Part shown: positions 12,843 to 14,908 of the stretch, piece after piece | Position numbering within the stretch: the stretch's first letter is position 1 | How the letters are laid out: each line of letters begins with the position of its first letter | Origin: CAZRKC01 sp964600665 | GTDB lineage: Bacteria > Bacillota > SLNR01 | Reading direction: 5' to 3' | Assembly: GCA_964600665.1 (NCBI GenBank) | Contig: CAZRKC010000044.1 | Span: forward strand, 1 to 14,908 | DNA length: 14,908 bases | Position numbers and translations under genes: made by a program | The notes under the pieces: model-generated | Told to the model about the DNA's origin: nothing | The model's database searches: none | Seen by the model: the letters and a program-made list of their open reading frames with translations, nothing else

Positions 12843-14618
12843 ATGGAAACCGAAGCAACCTGGTTAAGGGTAAGGGAAGCGCTGAAACAACTGCATACGG
12901 CCGGTGAGGGGCTGGTGACGGTCCACGATCAGCAGATGCTGACCCAATTGATGCAACGGCTTAGCAACGGGACTCTTTTTCTGGTGGTCATGGGGCAGTT
13001 CAAACGCGGTAAATCCACGCTGATCAATGCCCTGTTGGGTGCAGATCTGCTCCCGTCTGCCGTGGTCCCTTTGACATCCATTGTCACCTTGATTCATGAT
13101 GGCAATCCCGTGGAAGCTCAGGTCCATTATTTTGACGGAAGGATCGAATCTGTTGCGCTTGATGCATTGGCCGCCTACATTACCGAAAAACAGAATCCGG
13201 AAAACGTCAAGGGTGTTAAACATTTGACCATCCAATATCCCTCAGAATTTCTCCAAGGCGGAGTGGTCTTGGTGGATACGCCCGGGCTGGGTTCTGTTTA
13301 TGCGCATAACACGGATGTGACATACGGCTTTATCCCGCAAGTGGATGCGGCCATTTTTCTGCTCTCCACAGATCCCCCCATGACAAAAATGGAATATGAT
13401 TTTCTGCGGCAGATTAAGCCAACAGTACCCCGTTTCTTTTTTGTTCTAAATAAGATCGATCACATGGACGAGAAAGAATGGACTGAATCATTGGATTTTT
13501 CTCGAGACATGATTATCCATGAGCTCAAGGATGAAACCATCACAGTATATCCGGTTTCTGCCAGAATGGGGTTGGAGGGCAAAATCCGGCAAGATCATGC
13601 ATTGCTTGATGCGAGTCGGTTCCCCCAGTTTGAACAAGCCTTGATGGATTACTTGCAAAACGATACACGCGACACTTTGATTCAGTCTGCGATGGTTAAA
13701 GGGGAACGCTATCAGACCACGGTCCGGTCCTTGCTCGCGATTGAGCGACAACTGGTGGAAGGTGCCACTGAGGAAATCCAAGGCAAGCTGCAGCGCTTTA
13801 TCCAAATGGAGAAGGACATCTCGCGTCAACGAGCCGACATGCAGATTCTGTTGAAGGAGACGATTCAATCCATGGCGATGGGGGTGCATGATGAGATTCG
13901 AAAGTCGATCACGGCAGTGATGCCGGTTTTAAACAAGGAACTGGATGATTATGTCGACCAGTTGGCAAAGGGGCCTTTTCGCCAAAGTCAGCAAGCAATT
14001 CAAGTATGGATCGAAGCACGGGGCCGTGTTTGGTTTGATGACCTGCGTGAGAAACTTGAAAGAGATCTAAGGATTCGATTGGATCAGGAAGAAGTGCATC
14101 TGACCCGGCAGACTCAGCAGATCCTGGATCAAATCGTTGCCGAATCAGCGGGAATTTTCAATGTCACGTTACCGGCGGCTGATCTATCCATAGCGATAGC
14201 ACATGACGACGATTTTTACTATCGATTTGGTGATCTGAGTACACCCCACCTGATGGTTGATGTGAGTCAAATTGGGATTGCTTTGCTGCCATGGAAAATC
14301 CGAAACCAATATATCAAACGGATTTATCGGGATAAGCTCGCCCAGCAAATGGACCGCAATGTGGGCCGAACCCGAGAGGATTTTGCCAATCGGGTGCAGA
14401 AAGGCCTTCAGATAACACGGGATCGACTGGACGGAATTATCGCGGAAACCCTGGCGACGATTGGTAATGTGATTGACCGAGCTATGAAAATCAGACAGGA
14501 GGATCAGTCAGCCTTTTCAGTCGCCGAACAAAAATGGCGTCGAATCGAGACGCTGCTGACAAACGCGAATCAATTACTGCACCACCATCAGACTGAGGAA
14601 ACGGGAGCGTTTGATTAA
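12843..14618 (+). CDS. Dynamin-like GTPase
   Basis: This 591-residue bacterial dynamin-like protein starts at ATG 12843, five bases after GAGGTG (GTG 12837 lies within that site). GTPase motifs: P-loop GQFKRGKS (51-58), switch-1 Thr78 in VVPLTSI, G3 DTPGLGS (145-151) and G4 NKID (203-206). The remainder, about residues 270-590, is mostly helical with charged heptads, as in stalk/neck regions. A moderately hydrophobic stretch near 465-485 (LMVDVSQIGIALLPWKI) could be a membrane-contact paddle. Family members remodel or repair membranes. It lies 20 nt after the CBS gene in the riboswitch-led operon. No partner dynamin is next to it. Confidence 0.9.
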   Translation: METEATWLRVREALKQLHTAGEGLVTVHDQQMLTQLMQRLSNGTLFLVVMGQFKRGKSTLINALLGADLLPSAVVPLTSIVTLIHDGNPVEAQVHYFDGRIESVALDALAAYITEKQNPENVKGVKHLTIQYPSEFLQGGVVLVDTPGLGSVYAHNTDVTYGFIPQVDAAIFLLSTDPPMTKMEYDFLRQIKPTVPRFFFVLNKIDHMDEKEWTESLDFSRDMIIHELKDETITVYPVSARMGLEGKIRQDHALLDASRFPQFEQALMDYLQNDTRDTLIQSAMVKGERYQTTVRSLLAIERQLVEGATEEIQGKLQRFIQMEKDISRQRADMQILLKETIQSMAMGVHDEIRKSITAVMPVLNKELDDYVDQLAKGPFRQSQQAIQVWIEARGRVWFDDLREKLERDLRIRLDQEEVHLTRQTQQILDQIVAESAGIFNVTLPAADLSIAIAHDDDFYYRFGDLSTPHLMVDVSQIGIALLPWKIRNQYIKRIYRDKLAQQMDRNVGRTREDFANRVQKGLQITRDRLDGIIAETLATIGNVIDRAMKIRQEDQSAFSVAEQKWRRIETLLTNANQLLHHHQTEETGAFD

Positions 14619-14651
14619 GGCATCAACATCATTTGAAAGAAGGCGTATAGC

Positions 14652-14908
14652 ATGTTAACCGTAATCCTCCTGGGATTGACAAGCTTCTTTACGGATATCA
14701 GCTCAGAGATGGTCTATCCGTTGATCCCGTTGTTCCTGGTCAGTCGTCTGGGTGCGTCTCCTGCCATTGTGGGGCTGATCGAAGGGCTCGCCGAAAGCCT
14801 GGCCAGTCTGTTGAAGGTGTTTTCCGGTTATTATTCCGACCGGATGCGGAAACGTAAGCCCTTGGCGGTATTTGGTTATGTCAGCAGCGGGTTGAGCAAA
14901 CTGATTTT
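14652..14908 (+). CDS. MFS transporter, N-terminal part (cut by window end)
   Basis: The ATG at 14652 follows AAAGAAGG by eight bases, and the frame stays open to the window edge (85 codons). The translation begins MLTVILLGLTSFFTDISSEM and continues with VYPLIPLFLVSRLGASPAIVG, GLAESLASLLKVFSGYYSDR and RKRKPLAVFGY. This is the first two transmembrane helices and the loop 2-3 motif A (G-x-x-SDR-x-RKRK) of a major facilitator. The SSEMVYPLIPLFL and EGLAES motifs mark a subgroup of uncharacterised bacterial MFS exporters. It lies 33 nt behind the dynamin gene, so it is likely in the same operon. The substrate is unknown. Confidence 0.88.
   Translation, partial: MLTVILLGLTSFFTDISSEMVYPLIPLFLVSRLGASPAIVGLIEGLAESLASLLKVFSGYYSDRMRKRKPLAVFGYVSSGLSKLI

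Overview
The window reads as a chromosomal segment of a Bacillota (Firmicutes) bacterium, most likely Clostridia-like. This rests on strong AGGAGG-type ribosome binding sites, sigma-A promoters with TTGACA/TATAAT boxes, and the trmK / NIF3-family / C4 zinc-ribbon / RNase HI gene order. The RNase P RNA has type A architecture, unlike the type B form of Bacillus. No transposase, integrase, CRISPR array or phage gene was found.

Left part (1-4100): a tRNA-Glu(UUC) with its terminator, a leftward small membrane protein of unknown function, then the rightward housekeeping block trmK, nif3-like, zinc-ribbon coiled-coil protein and RNase HI. Next, under its own near-consensus promoter, is a secreted, extremely acidic protein ending in an aspartate tract. 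Middle (4100-8600): a bidirectional terminator, a leftward pair (heme catalase, then a DUF454/YbaN membrane protein) with a clear promoter and a long, structured-looking leader, and a further leftward membrane protein of unknown family. Then come a rightward DltE-like short-chain dehydrogenase and a second small secreted protein, which shares an ungapped C-terminal core motif with the poly-Asp protein.

Right part (8600-14908): a large free-standing structured non-coding RNA (about 350 nt, 14-bp closing helix, several GAAA-capped hairpins, own promoter and terminator; possibly the raiA motif RNA). It is followed by a CLC-type antiporter with the residue signature of the fluoride-specific CLC-F clade, then rnpB (RNase P RNA). 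About 11 nt after the rnpB 3' end starts a fluoride riboswitch whose pseudoknot strand is shared with an intrinsic terminator. It is followed by an apparent operon: a CPA-type cation/proton antiporter, a two-CBS-domain protein, a dynamin-like GTPase and the start of an MFS transporter.

The main observation is that the fluoride riboswitch has no visible promoter of its own and rnpB has no visible terminator of its own. The strong rnpB promoter may therefore drive both. In low fluoride the riboswitch terminator would end the RNase P RNA precursor; in high fluoride transcription would continue into the antiporter operon. With CLC-F on the other side of rnpB, this is a fluoride-resistance locus built around a housekeeping ribozyme. 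Other points of interest are the two-member secreted protein family, the large ncRNA with competing helices, and the catalase leader.
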